A stretch of DNA of 30,551 nucleotides from positions 156,764 through 187,314 of the forward strand of contig NW_019773903.1 of assembly GCF_001039355.2 (NCBI RefSeq). Reading direction: 5' to 3'. This DNA is from Lingula anatina (Eukaryota > Brachiopoda > Lingulata > Lingulida > Lingulidae). How positions within the stretch are numbered: position 1 is the stretch's first letter; every line of letters begins with the position of its first letter. A program made the position numbers and the translations under genes. The notes below the pieces were generated by a model. It made no database searches, had not been told where the DNA came from, and was given only the letters and a program-made list of their open reading frames with translations. Below are positions 1 through 10,462 of the stretch, one piece after another.

Positions 1-446
1 TTTTCTCTTGACAAGCTTCATCAAAGCCTCCAGAAAAGCAGTCTGGTGTTATTCAAGAGGAAATTATAACAGGTATATGAAATAATGAGTGTTCGCTAAT
101 CAAACATTTTACAAAAACAAAAAAAAGAAATCCATGCAAATACATTAAAAATGCAGCATATGAGAATTATGACATAGTGTAAGGATAAGAAGTTGCATAG
201 TTATCTGAGATATTTATCTTATAGGTTTTGGTGGATTATGCATAAAGATGCACACACTGCACAAGAATGAATGGAAGAGACCCAAAAGTGGTGCTTAAAT
301 TGCAATGTTTATGATTTCTTTAAGATGTTTCTCTCTTTTTATGGCAAGTTGCTCCAAAGCCTGAAAATGAGATAACTTCATCGACAGAAAGACACATTTT
401 AGTATCACAAGAGAAGGAAAGGGGTACTACAGTAGTTTTTTCACAT

Positions 447-664
447 CTTAGACTTCAGATTGATCTAGCCCTGACTGGAGTCTCACTAGATTACTGTCAG
501 CTTAGCCGGCTTAAGCGTCTGTCCCGCCTACTAAACGCTGTAAGGGGGTAATTAACTATGATCCTCGCTCAGCTGACTGCAATTTAGCGTGAACCCCCAG
601 GGAATTAGGTTGATCTAAATTTAAATCTCTGGAGCGATCTAAATCTCTGGGAATGCACCCTTAG
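447..664. mobile_element. palindromic MITE, family A, copy 1
   Basis: About 215 bp lying upstream of the first visible ROCO exon. Its two halves are imperfect inverted complements: TCTCACTAGATTACTGTCAG on the left answers CTGACTGCAATTTAGCG on the right, and GATCGATCT-like blocks lie near both ends. The centre contains CTGTAAGGGGGTAATTAAC. It has no coding capacity. Other copies lie near 14562, 20606, 28374 and 29404. The target-site duplication is not clear. Confidence 0.75.
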
Positions 665-879
665 AAATGTGTTGCAATTGTCTTAGTCCATAATTAACTG
701 CCATCAACATGCAATGACAGATCAGGCTCCTCAGTTGTTCAAGTAATACATAATATAAATAAGAACATTGGCAGCACATCAACATGTAAAACCTTGTAGT
801 TCATACAACTATATGATTAAATTTTTGTGTATTCATTTCAATACTGAAATATGTAAACTGTGTACATTTATATTTTTAG

Positions 880-3800
880 AACATCAGCCCAGCCCTAGTA
901 GTTCCAAGGAGGCTTTGTCCTATTTAAAAACAGAGGAGAGTATGGAGCTCCCGCCTGATGTCTTAACACATTTGACAGAAAGCTCGTACGACATTGAAAA
1001 TCCACCAGCTCGTCTAGCAGTCTGGGATTTTGGAGGGCAAAGTGTGTATTACAACACCCACCACACATTCCTTTCTTCCAGAGCTATTTACATTCTTGCC
1101 ATTGATATGAGCCTTGCTTTAACAGACAGGCTTGACGACCAATGGCATGGTGCTGAACACTTCTCAGGAACTATTCTTGGTAAGGCATCCACCAGCTCAC
1201 AATTGTTAATCATTTAGTTTATAATTTACAATCAGTTGTACTCAGTGTTTTAATGGAAAGGGTTCATAAAACTAGTTTACTGCTAATTGTTTTGTTATAT
1301 ACCAGCTAGCAGGTTGGACAAGTGTTATGGCGGAAAGGGTTCATAAAATCATATGAAATATCAATTGTAGTTAAAAAGAGTCGACAATAATGATCTGAAA
1401 TAGAATCATTTCATTTCTTAGAATACTCATAATTCATCAATTTAATCAGACAGCTTTCTATACTCAAGCAGATCAAACAGCAAAAAATGATAGTAAAGGA
1501 CCTTTTGAAATTTGTCTGATATATTTCCAGACTTCACTGATTATTGGATAGACGCAATCCATACTTATGCACTACGGCAAGACATGAGTGAAGATGGGAT
1601 TTTGTCCCCCCGAATAATCATCGCTTGCACGCATAAAGACAAATACCTGGAAAATGTTCCCATAGAAAGGGTAGGTATAAGTACTGATGAAAATTGAATG
1701 AAAATTGAGTTTGCACTGTTTTAATAAATCAGCTATAACATATTACTTAATGAAATGTGATTGAAGCTTGCAATTTTAAAAGTATTTGTTTCTCCTATTC
1801 TTTTACAGCATGAAGAAGAAATAAATGCGTACTTTGGGAAATTGCGGCAGCATATACAACAGAAGAGAAGTGGTGTGCATGTTGATCCTCGTTTCTTTGC
1901 AATTGACAACACATGTCAAGATGAAGATCCTGAAATATCTGATCTCCGTCAATATGTTATGAAAATTGCTGAAAGCCAAAAATGTTGGGGAGAGAAGAAT
2001 CCAATTAGATGGATTAGATTAGAAGAAGAGCTTCAGCTACGACGACCACCTGAGAAACGAGGAAAAAAGTGGATAAGGTATGAGGAGCTGCAAAATTTAG
2101 CTCTTAAAGTTGGAATGCAGGATGCCATTGAGCTGAAGTCATTCCTCCAGTTCCATCATGACATTGGAGATCTTATGCACTTTCAGACTGATGATCTCTC
2201 AGACACTGTCATTTTGAATCCAACATGGCTGATAGATGCATTCAGGTCTATTATAGCAGTTGATAAACACCATGTCAAAACCAAAGGGACTCCATATTGG
2301 TCTGCATTAAAGAGGGGCATCTTAGATGAAAGACTTTTGGATGAGCTATGGGGAGTTGACAGCGAGTTGAAGCCCATTGTAATTGGTGTTATGGTACAAT
2401 TCAACATTCTGTTGGAACAGGACGTCAAGCCAGGTACAACAGAAAAGCCTACTTCTCGACAGTTCTATGTGCCCAGCTTACTCCAGATATGCAAGAATCC
2501 AGAATCTGGGGTTGGCAGTGAAGGAACACTATTTATACAAGGGAAAGAGAACTTTATGCCACATTTGCTGTTTAATCGGCTTACATCGAAATTAGTCCAA
2601 AATGACACATCTCCAGCTAGGAAAGGTTTAAGAAGAAGAGGTGACTTTTTCCTCATTAAAAATGAGCTGTACTATGATTATGCTGTATATGCAATTGATC
2701 CACGCAGAGGAGCACGTTGTGCTTTGAGAAAGACAACAAAATCCTCTTGCATCGAACTGATTCCCTTATATCCTTCGAAGACAAAGTTTGACAGAACAAT
2801 CCGAGGGGCATATGCTAAGTGGAAGAACCATGTTTTGATGCAAATTCAGCAAGTTAAGCAGACTGTCAGCCCACATTTGCAGCTCAAATGGTGTGTCAGG
2901 GACCCAAGAAAGCCAAAGGTCAGAGAGGAGCTGATGGTAATAGATCCGAAGGAGACTGATCTGACAACCTGTGGGTTGCCAGAGGATTCAGTGTACAGAC
3001 TGTGGTTTATGCCAGGCTCAAGTGAGAAGGTAAGTCATGTAAATATGTAATGGGAGTGCACCTCAGTGATAACTTGTACTGTGTACATGAATATTACGTG
3101 TATCTTTGTGAAATGCATTTGTTTTGTAAATAAATAGATAAGCTAAGTATCTGTTCACTGGGTTTCTTTTATTTAACAGGAGCATAGTGTTACCCCACCT
3201 GCCAAGACATTATCAAGTGTTGCTGGAGGTAAATTATCAAAGAACTTTACATACTCATGAAATATAAATTTGAAAAAATCATTTTAAGTTACTGATTTTC
3301 TGTATCATGTTGTTTGAAAATCCCTTGATACCTTGGTTTTCATACTTGGATTTTCCACGGTGTAATTTTTTTCTTCTTCTAGTTTGCACTATTTTTATGA
3401 ACAGACACTCTGAGTGGAAAACCATGTAGACTTTTGTCTTTTAAACTGCAGAACTGATGGATATTAGTAAAATAAAGGTCCATTTCCAAAATAGTCTTGA
3501 TCAAATCATTCTTCCAAAATTGATGCATGTTTATTTCAGCATATGTTGAACTATATGCAATACAGCTAACACTTTTCAAGTAAGACTGATAAGCCTACTA
3601 TGCAGCCAGATTTGGAAAAGCAGTCTGATTGCTTAATTTTTCTATAATTTTTTTCTTTGAAACTTTAAAGGGATAATAACTCTTCGTATGAGATCTATAT
3701 TTCACAATAAAAACATTGTGAATAACTCATAGAAATATAATATATTCTGTTTTATGACAAAAACAGCAGTTATAGCTATTATTCTGATATCTGAGCTTGT

Positions 3801-5195
3801 CTTCAGATCACGTGACCTCCATTGTTGGCTATACTCTGTTATAGTCTCTTAAGAGATTTTAACAAAAAAAACAAACTTTTTAGAAAAAAAAAACAGGGAC
3901 TAACTTTGAATGTAAAAATGGATTCATTAACCATTGGTAAGTAAGGGAAAATTGTTGTTTACTCCAGGAAAATTCATTTTTTGGCCAAAAAAGAGTTATT
4001 ATTGCTTTAATTTTTCACACTTTAGCATTTTCAAGGTGTGTCTTGGAACCTCCATATGCTTGAAAACCTTTGCTAGTCATATTTTCTTAATATGTATCTT
4101 ACCTGCAGTAGATAAATAAAATTGGTGGTGATTATGCTGTTAAGCATCATGTAATATTGCATCAAAATCAAAGAAAACCTTTGTAAAAACCATGTTACTT
4201 TTGATTCTTAAACTTAAAAAAAAGGAATACAGTTCTCAAATAATGCAGCCTGATTTTTTTTTTTTTTTTCTTTTTGAAATTTTCATTTTTCATATTTTGG
4301 CATTTTCATTGTGGGATTTAGAACCCCCACAGGCATGGAACCAAATGGTAACCAAATTTTCTAAATGTTTTTCATATTGGAAAACTAAAAATTGATGGCT
4401 ATTATACCATTTATCATTATGTTATATTGCATCAAAATTGAAAAAAAAAACTTTGTGTACTGCCACCACATATGTTATGAAAAGAAAATTGTCACTTGTT
4501 ATTTTTTAACCTACAAGAATTATTCTTAGGATTGGCATACAGCTCAAATTAGAAAACCATCTCTGTTGGATTAATGAGACATTCCAGAATATTTGATTTA
4601 TGAAGTCAAGGTAATTGACCATTTGGTTGAATGAAAGAATCAGCTTTTGTGTAATTTTACAATTAAATATACGGTATGATATTATGTTTTGGTTTCAGTT
4701 ATTTTATATTGTGTATACCTCTTTAGTATCTATAAATTACTCCTCAGCAAATCTATTTCTTCGAAATCCAAGTGAAATATAATGAAAAGGTATAAAAAGG
4801 AATACTTAATTTATATCTTAATTTGCATATATTTTGCTTTTCAATGCAAAGATTTGCTTGCATCCAGCAAGGCGCTGTACCCAAATTGAAGTTTACGATA
4901 AAGTGTAAAAATGACCAGTCCTCACAAACTACTTAACTGGCTTGTTATATTTCTTTCCTAGGATGGGCTTAGGAGTGAAATGGAGTATAAGAAACTTAGA
5001 CAGAATGGGATCCAATTTGCTGAGGCACTTAATATTGATATTGGAAGAATTTTAGATTACTGTAATCAAGATGCCATGGTACCAGATCATGAGATTACAG
5101 TGCTTGAAATTAATGCCAGAAAAAAAAAAATCCACAAAGTGCCTGTACAAAGACCATTGCAAGCAACCCTGAAAAACAACCAATTAGATATTTGA
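880..5195 (+). CDS. ROCO family protein (Roc GTPase end + COR domain), 3' part of gene
   Basis: Exons are 880-1179, 1531-1670, 1809-3029 and 4962-5195 (stop TGA 5193-5195); all have GT/AG borders and compatible phases and give 630 residues, the first codon being split with an upstream exon. Exon 1 carries the end of a Roc (Ras of complex proteins) GTPase domain: the G3 motif WDFGGQ followed by YYNTHHTFLSSRAIYIL. Exon 2 carries the G4-like motif THKDK. Exon 3 is a COR dimerisation domain, with the typical FLQFHHDIGDLMHF and VILNPTWLIDAFRSII. The P-loop (G1), and probably leucine-rich repeats, must lie upstream of the window. The tail after COR (exon 4952-5195 region) has no kinase, WD40 or other domain I recognise. 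ROCO proteins are GTP-regulated scaffolds or kinases; the kinase-less architecture seen here resembles MFHAS1-like members. No specific substrate can be inferred. A possible extra 49-nt exon at 3180-3228 would shift the frame and is listed separately. Confidence 0.85.
3180..3228 (+). other. candidate alternative 49-nt exon of the ROCO gene
   Basis: A good acceptor (tatttaacag) precedes 3180 and a GT donor (gaggtaaat) follows 3228. Read in phase after the exon ending at 3029, it encodes EHSVTPPAKTLSSVAG. Its length is not a multiple of three. Splicing on to the exon at 4962 then gives an early stop after three more codons (the fourth codon is TAG), whereas skipping it joins 3029 to 4962 in frame. 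Reading straight through the donor instead would end at a TGA after about ten more codons. It may be a regulated exon, an alternative terminal exon, or chance. Confidence 0.4.
3665..4010. mobile_element. TTAA-ended MITE, family B, copy 1
   Basis: A 346-bp non-coding element inside the last ROCO intron. The left end TTAAAGGGATAATAACTCTT is answered by the inverted right end AAGAGTTATTATTGCTTTAA. TTAA at both borders would suit a piggyBac-type target site, but which bases belong to the element and which to the target is not proven. Closely similar along its whole length to 7618-7954 and more distantly to 12387-12723. Confidence 0.8.
4011..4470. repeat. diverged local duplication in the ROCO intron
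   Basis: Two stretches, about 4011-4180 and 4275-4460, share the same order of motifs: TTTTTCAYA, then a block with CATTTTC, then GGAACC or GAACCC, then ATATTGCATCAAAAT followed by AAAAAACCTTTG-like sequence. They look like an old tandem duplication. An A-run and a T-run separate them. No coding potential is visible. Confidence 0.45.
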
Positions 5196-5245
5196 AACAC
5201 GTCCTCAGACAATGCCAACATTGGCGTCTGGCAGATGAAGTTAGC

Positions 5246-5406
5246 TACCAGGATGTAGAGGATGAGATTACCAGGATGTAGAGGATGAGATTACCAGGAT
5301 GTAGAGGATGAGACTACCAGGATGTAGAGGATGAGGTTACCAGGATGTAGAGGATGAGATTACCAGGATGTAGAGGATGAGATTACCAGGATGTAGAGGA
5401 TGAGAT
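5246..5406 (+). repeat. 23-bp minisatellite, seven copies
   Basis: The unit TACCAGGATGTAGAGGATGAGAT begins at 5246, 5269, 5292, 5315, 5338, 5361 and 5384. Copies differ only by single substitutions near the unit end (GAGAC and GAGGT variants). It starts about 50 bases after the ROCO stop codon, so it probably lies in the 3' untranslated region. Confidence 0.95.
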
Positions 5407-5563
5407 TAGAGATTACAGAATCATGGAGTAGGAGGTATCTTGTGAAGAGCCATTGGCAAAAGGGATGGAAGATTCCTTACTTGTGTGAGAGGCTTTTTTA
5501 TGCACTTTGGGTCAACAAGGACTAAGAACCTATGGTCTATTACCATAGATATTGACATCAGAT

Positions 5564-5595
5564 GAATATATATTTATATATATATATATATAGTG
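5564..5595. repeat. AT dinucleotide microsatellite
   Basis: A run of alternating T and A. It is followed at 5631-5644 by CAAATCCACCACTG, which resembles a hAT transposon end. Confidence 0.85.
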
Positions 5596-6039
5596 AATCG
5601 AAAGGAGGGTCAGGACCCCCTGACACCCCCCAAATCCACCACTGGGAAGATGTTTCAATATGTAACATATGATATAATACACTCAGTTTTCACTGTCATA
5701 GTTTAATAATTTATTGTGTTTGTATATAGGTTCATTAATTATGTTGTTATTATTCAAGGTGGATGTTTTAATATGTAACATTATATTAAATTTGCAAGAG
5801 CATTGGATATATGTAAAAATATGCACTTTATGTAGTTATATTCCCTCAAAGATGTCAACAACACATAAATATGCAAAGAAGTTTCAGTATGTGATATGTA
5901 AGATATGAAATACTGGATTCTCATTCAGGGTAATGTAACCTCTGTAAAATTATATTTCTAAAACCATTGTATATGTGTAAAAAGTATAAATATGTACTTG
6001 ATGTAAATATATTTACTCAAAGATGCCAATATATATATA

Positions 6040-6257
6040 AGTACATAGAAATTATCTAAGCAAAATTACATTCAAACTGCATTCAGCATAAAGTAATTGA
6101 CTACTGACCAACTGAAACAGCACTATCTATCTATCTATTTATCTATATCTCTCTCTATATATATATATCAGTACATAGAAATTATCTAGCAAAATTCCAT
6201 TCAAACTGCATTCAGCATAAAGTAATCGACTACTGACCAACTGAAACAGCACTATCT
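6040..6257. repeat. 89-bp direct repeat around a CTAT/TATC microsatellite
   Basis: 6040-6128 and 6170-6257 are almost identical, differing by a few substitutions and a 1-bp indel. Both begin AGTACATAGAAATTATCTA and end ACAGCACTATCT. The spacer is an imperfect CTAT, CT and AT microsatellite, so slippage or unequal exchange is a likely origin. Confidence 0.9.
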
Positions 6258-6310
6258 ACACCCCAGAGTCAAGCTGTATGTACACCTGATCCACATTAAG
6301 TTACAGCTGT

Positions 6311-6631
6311 TGGAGCCCGTTCAGAATAGAATATCCAAGTATCAACTGGTCCAAGCTCAAATATGGCAGACCCTACATGAAAGGAAGACCGCTTAAGCCT
6401 GTAGTGGTCTCTCCACCTCTTTCACGCCTCCCCACTCATCCTCCCTGCAGGGGCACAGTAACTGTAATTAAATTTCGGTTCAATTCGACCGGTTGAGGGA
6501 CGACGCATAGGGAGGCATGTGAGAGGCGGAGAGATCATTACAGGATTAACCGGCCTTCCTTTCATGTAGGTCCGCCATATTTAGGCCGTGGACCAGCTAG
6601 CACTTGGCTCTTCTCATTCTGAAAGCCCCCT
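6311..6631. mobile_element. fold-back element with ~110-bp terminal inverted repeats
   Basis: The left arm contains CATGAAAGGAAGACCG, CCTGTAGTGGTCTCTCC and TTTCACGCCTCCC. The right arm read in reverse contains CATGAAAGGAAGGCCG, CCTGTAATGATCTCTCC and CTCACATGCCTCCC in the same order. The two arms span almost the whole 320 bp with a short loop around TAATTAAATTTCGG. No ORF is present. It is a non-autonomous DNA transposon or fold-back element. Confidence 0.8.
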
Positions 6632-7617
6632 TAGAAATCTTGATCTAACTGGTGAATTTTATGTCTTACGGTTCAATTTATTATGCCAACGAATAAAGGG
6701 GCATATATGCACAAGGTGAATGTTACGTTGTCTTGTACGTGCAATGTGCACGGATTCAGGCCTTAACTGGGGATGCAAGAATATTTTCTCATCCCACACA
6801 TCCAGACAAAAATAAAATTTAAAAATACGTTTACTCTTTCCCAGTAATGCTTAGGGCACAATGGTGGTAAAAATCTTCGGAATGCCTTGTTTTTGTGAGA
6901 CTTAAAAGTCTAGACTTGTGTGGAGTAGATAGTCGACTATTACGTCCAATCAAGTGACCAGGGCTTAAAAAGATACACAGTATTCCAGGCCCCAATTAAC
7001 AACGTGCCAGAACATGCTGTCTTATAGGCAGGGAGTGACTTTATTACATGAATTCCCAGAAACCAATTTCTTGGAAAATATGTCTGCGGATATATCACTT
7101 ATCATACATTACCACCATGTTAGTAAATTGAACCCTTAATTACGCCTTCTACTTCTGAAAAAAAAAACAATTCGCATGTCCATTTATTTCTCTTTTATTT
7201 TGGTATTTGATTGATAGCGCAGGCGTAATACAGTACCCCGTACAGCGCCAGCCTCGGACGCTATTTTACTTTACATGTTGTGTATGCTATTTTTTTAACC
7301 TGATCCTTCCCGAAATGCGGCATTGCATGTCCCCAAGGGTGTTGTAAACCTTTATTATCATCCAGATGCCAAAAATGAGTTGGGTTTTTTTTCCTGCGCC
7401 TAATAACTCAATAATGCATTTATTTTTGAGCTGATTTAAAACAATAAAAATACCCTCGAAAATATAAAATATCGGCGTTTATATTTTTCGTTGCGATGTA
7501 TAAGGGTGAGTGCTAAGCTAACGTAGAAATTTGAAAAACAGATTTTTTAAAAATTTAACTCCAAAATCGCAATTATGTCTTCCCCCGTAAGATGGCTTGT
7601 GCGTCAATGATACTTAC

Positions 7618-7954
7618 GGGATAATAACTCTTCGTATGAGGTCCATATTTCACAATAAAAACATTGTGAACAACTCAGAAATATAATATATTCTGTATGC
7701 GACAAAAACAGCAGTTATAGCTATTATTCTGATATCTGAGCTTGTCTTCAGAATACATGACCTCCATTGATGGCTATACTCTGTTATAATCTCTTAAGAG
7801 ATTTTAACAAAAAACCAAACTTTTTAGAAAAAAACCAGGGACTAACTCTGAATGTAAAAATGGATTCATTAACCATTGGTAAGTATGGGAAAATTGTTGT
7901 TTACAGCAGGAAAATTCATTTTTTGGCCAAAACGAAGAGTTATTATCCCTTTAA
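7618..7954. mobile_element. TTAA-ended MITE, family B, copy 2
   Basis: About 337 bp, nearly identical to 3665-4010. The left end begins GGGATAATAACTCTTCG but has lost the TTAA (the flank reads TTAC). The right end is CGAAGAGTTATTATCCCTTTAA. The apparent short ORF inside is not conserved as a protein. Confidence 0.8.
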
Positions 7955-8164
7955 TTAAGTCACTGAACGCTAAAGATTTATCTGCATTACAAAAGAATGT
8001 ATGTAGGTCAATAAATAAAGGTTAACAATATCCTTCATCATTGGTTCGTAGACGTCATTTGTTTTGAGGGTCCTTCACTGTTATGAACGCCAGCTGCGCT
8101 GTTTGCGTTTAATATGAAGCACAAGTAATAGCCTCAACGCGAGATCTGAAAAGGGAAACTATTT

Positions 8165-9076
8165 CAGGGGCGTAACCAGACCTTTAAAAATTGTACGCAC
8201 AGATTTTTAAAATTCCCAGCAAAATGTAGACAGCATATGTACCACACATCGCAGCTTAATTTCCATTAATAATAAAATCATCATTTAGTCAGAAATATTC
8301 TCGCAATTAATATTCTTACTACCCAGAACGGTATATTTATTTAAAAGGAGGCTAGCTTCGCATATGTGGAACCCCTTCGAATAATCCTGGATCCACCTCT
8401 GAGTTGAACTAACATACGGTTTCATTCACCTTACATGCGGATGCATGGCTTCCAAAAACAACCAATTGTACGACACGACAGAGCTCTGATACATCTAAGT
8501 TTATTATTTGTTTGTAAAAATTGCCCATGTCACCCTGTTACTTTTGGAGAGGTAAGCTGGGTCAAGTCCGTGTCAAAATTCTTTGAAGCTTTGCAGGAAA
8601 AATTCTTCCTTTGTTTCTCTAGCTCCTTCTTAAACCTGGTGTCCAGATTTTATCTAGTGCCCCAAGGGTTGCGGGAGCTGCTCTTTGAAAATAACAATCA
8701 GGCAGATTTTTACCTGAGATAAATATCGCCAGCGAGAATGCGTACGATATTCTCAAGAAAGAGGGTACAGAAGAGTTGAGGGCCACTGAACCCTCCAATT
8801 AAGAGGTAAAGGAAGTTCCAGTTAGATGGACGATTAAGATAGGACTTGTTAAGGTTACAGGCATTGTTTACTTCAGTTTGCAAGACGGGAGGGGGGCAGA
8901 ACAATTGTGCCTATACAATTGATACAGAGGATTTGTACATACAGGTGACTTTCATAAGCAGAGGATTTTCTTTTATATTCCGTGAAAAATACACTAAATT
9001 TATATAAAATAATATCATGGTTGGCCAAAAAATTGTACGCACAGTGCATCCGTGCGTATTCCTAGTTACGCCCATG
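8165..9076. mobile_element. hAT-like non-autonomous element
   Basis: The left end CAGGGGCGTAACCAGA is matched in inverse orientation by the right end CTAGTTACGCCCATG. Just inside both ends lie inverted copies of AAAATTGTACGCACAG. Ends of the form CAGGGGCGTA are known from hAT transposons. No transposase ORF is recognisable in the 910-bp interior, and no clean 8-bp target duplication is visible, so boundaries and family are tentative. Confidence 0.5.
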
Positions 9077-10462
9077 TATTTTGTACAAAAACCAGCAAAG
9101 GTATTTTTTCCGGTTGAATGCGGTTAACAGAAACTAGTTTTGACGGCTTTGTTTGGCATTTTGCTTTACATATTTATTGTTATAATGAATATCTTTTTAT
9201 TCAGGCGAGTAGAAAGAAAATAGGTTGGAGGTTAATCATTCAGGAAATATATAAGACGGGGTGGGGGAAATCCATGTAGTCACCCGCTCACTGTGCTTAT
9301 TATATGACTGGCGTGACTGAATAAAAGCAAGGGGGTACTCCCCTCTCCCCCCACCCCTTCGGGCTTCAGCTCATGAGAATAATAAGCAATTTTTTCATCC
9401 CCGTTGTCTACGTATTACAGCAACATTGTCTTCGTCTGCTGCTGTCACTTATGACCCCCTCACAAGCTGCGCTACATATGTACTTATATAAAGCAGAAAC
9501 GTTTTATTTTTGTGACTAATAAGGAATAGCATTGCCTCGTGAACATGTATGTCACCAAAAGATTCACTGATTGTAAACACCTTTAAGACATGAATAATAA
9601 AAGATAAGTATTAATCAAACTAAATTAGACAAAATACATGTAAAATAAATAAAATTACACAGAGTATAGAAGAAGCATAATTTTTAAGGCTTTTAAAATA
9701 TAAGACACTATGCCTTGGAAAGCTGAGACGCTGAAAAATTGGATGTGGAGGTAATTATCGCCGTGCATGCATCACACCATTGGTTGTTCAGATTACAAGT
9801 GCGACTTATCACCACTTAGTAACAATGTATTGTGCTGTATAAAATTGACATCTTCTTTGTATACACTGTATGGTACAGACGTGGTGGACTATTGGATGAT
9901 GTACATGTACCTGTCGGTTTCTACGTATACGGGAAAGTGTGAAATGAGAAATTTAGTTGAACAGAGGAGACTGAGTGATATTTAACAAAGTCCCGATGCT
10001 AGAATCTGGCATGGCGTAAAACGGGAGCATTTTAGCAACAAAGGGGTTACAGAGGCCGTCTTTTTCCAAAATAATGGAGATGTAGGATAAAAATAATACT
10101 AAGCATGGAGTAAAATGAAAGTTGTTTAACAACAGAGGGGTTTATACAGGCAAACTTTATCAAACTCCCAAAGCTGCGTTAAGGAATATGCCTAAAAATG
10201 GATTAGGTTGAATAGGACGGGCTGGCTGTGAACACAGTAACCGTATGAGGATGTCTATCTCAGGCAAGTAGCCACACAAATCGAAATATTGCTTAAAATG
10301 AAGTAAAATTCCACAATTTTGTGGCGCCAATTGATGCCCATCTGTGAAAATGCAAGTAACTTGTAACCGAATCATAATCATGACGTAGAAAAATAAATGA
10401 TTCCTTCATATGTAATGCATTCAATGGAATTTCTCGCTCAGTCCAAGTGATAAAACGCTATC
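9077..10462. other. gene-free stretch upstream of the GPCR
   Basis: The short ORFs here (for example 9767-9985) show no domain, no codon regularity and no splice-supported extension. No repeat of note was seen. The stretch presumably includes the GPCR promoter and 5' UTR, but no element could be assigned. Confidence 0.4.

Noticed and set aside
768-879. ATG at 768 as the start of the ROCO protein
   Set aside because: The conserved sequence begins after a strong acceptor (TATTTTTAG at 871-879). The upstream codons show no conservation, and a Roc domain needs its P-loop further upstream.
7767-7958. 63-aa ORF at 7767-7958 and 61-aa ORF at 3934-4119
   Set aside because: They lie in MITE family B copies and their frames are not shared between copies.
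8435-8904. ORFs of 95 and 64 aa within the hAT-like element
   Set aside because: There is no recognisable transposase motif, no splice context, and the composition is like the surrounding non-coding DNA.
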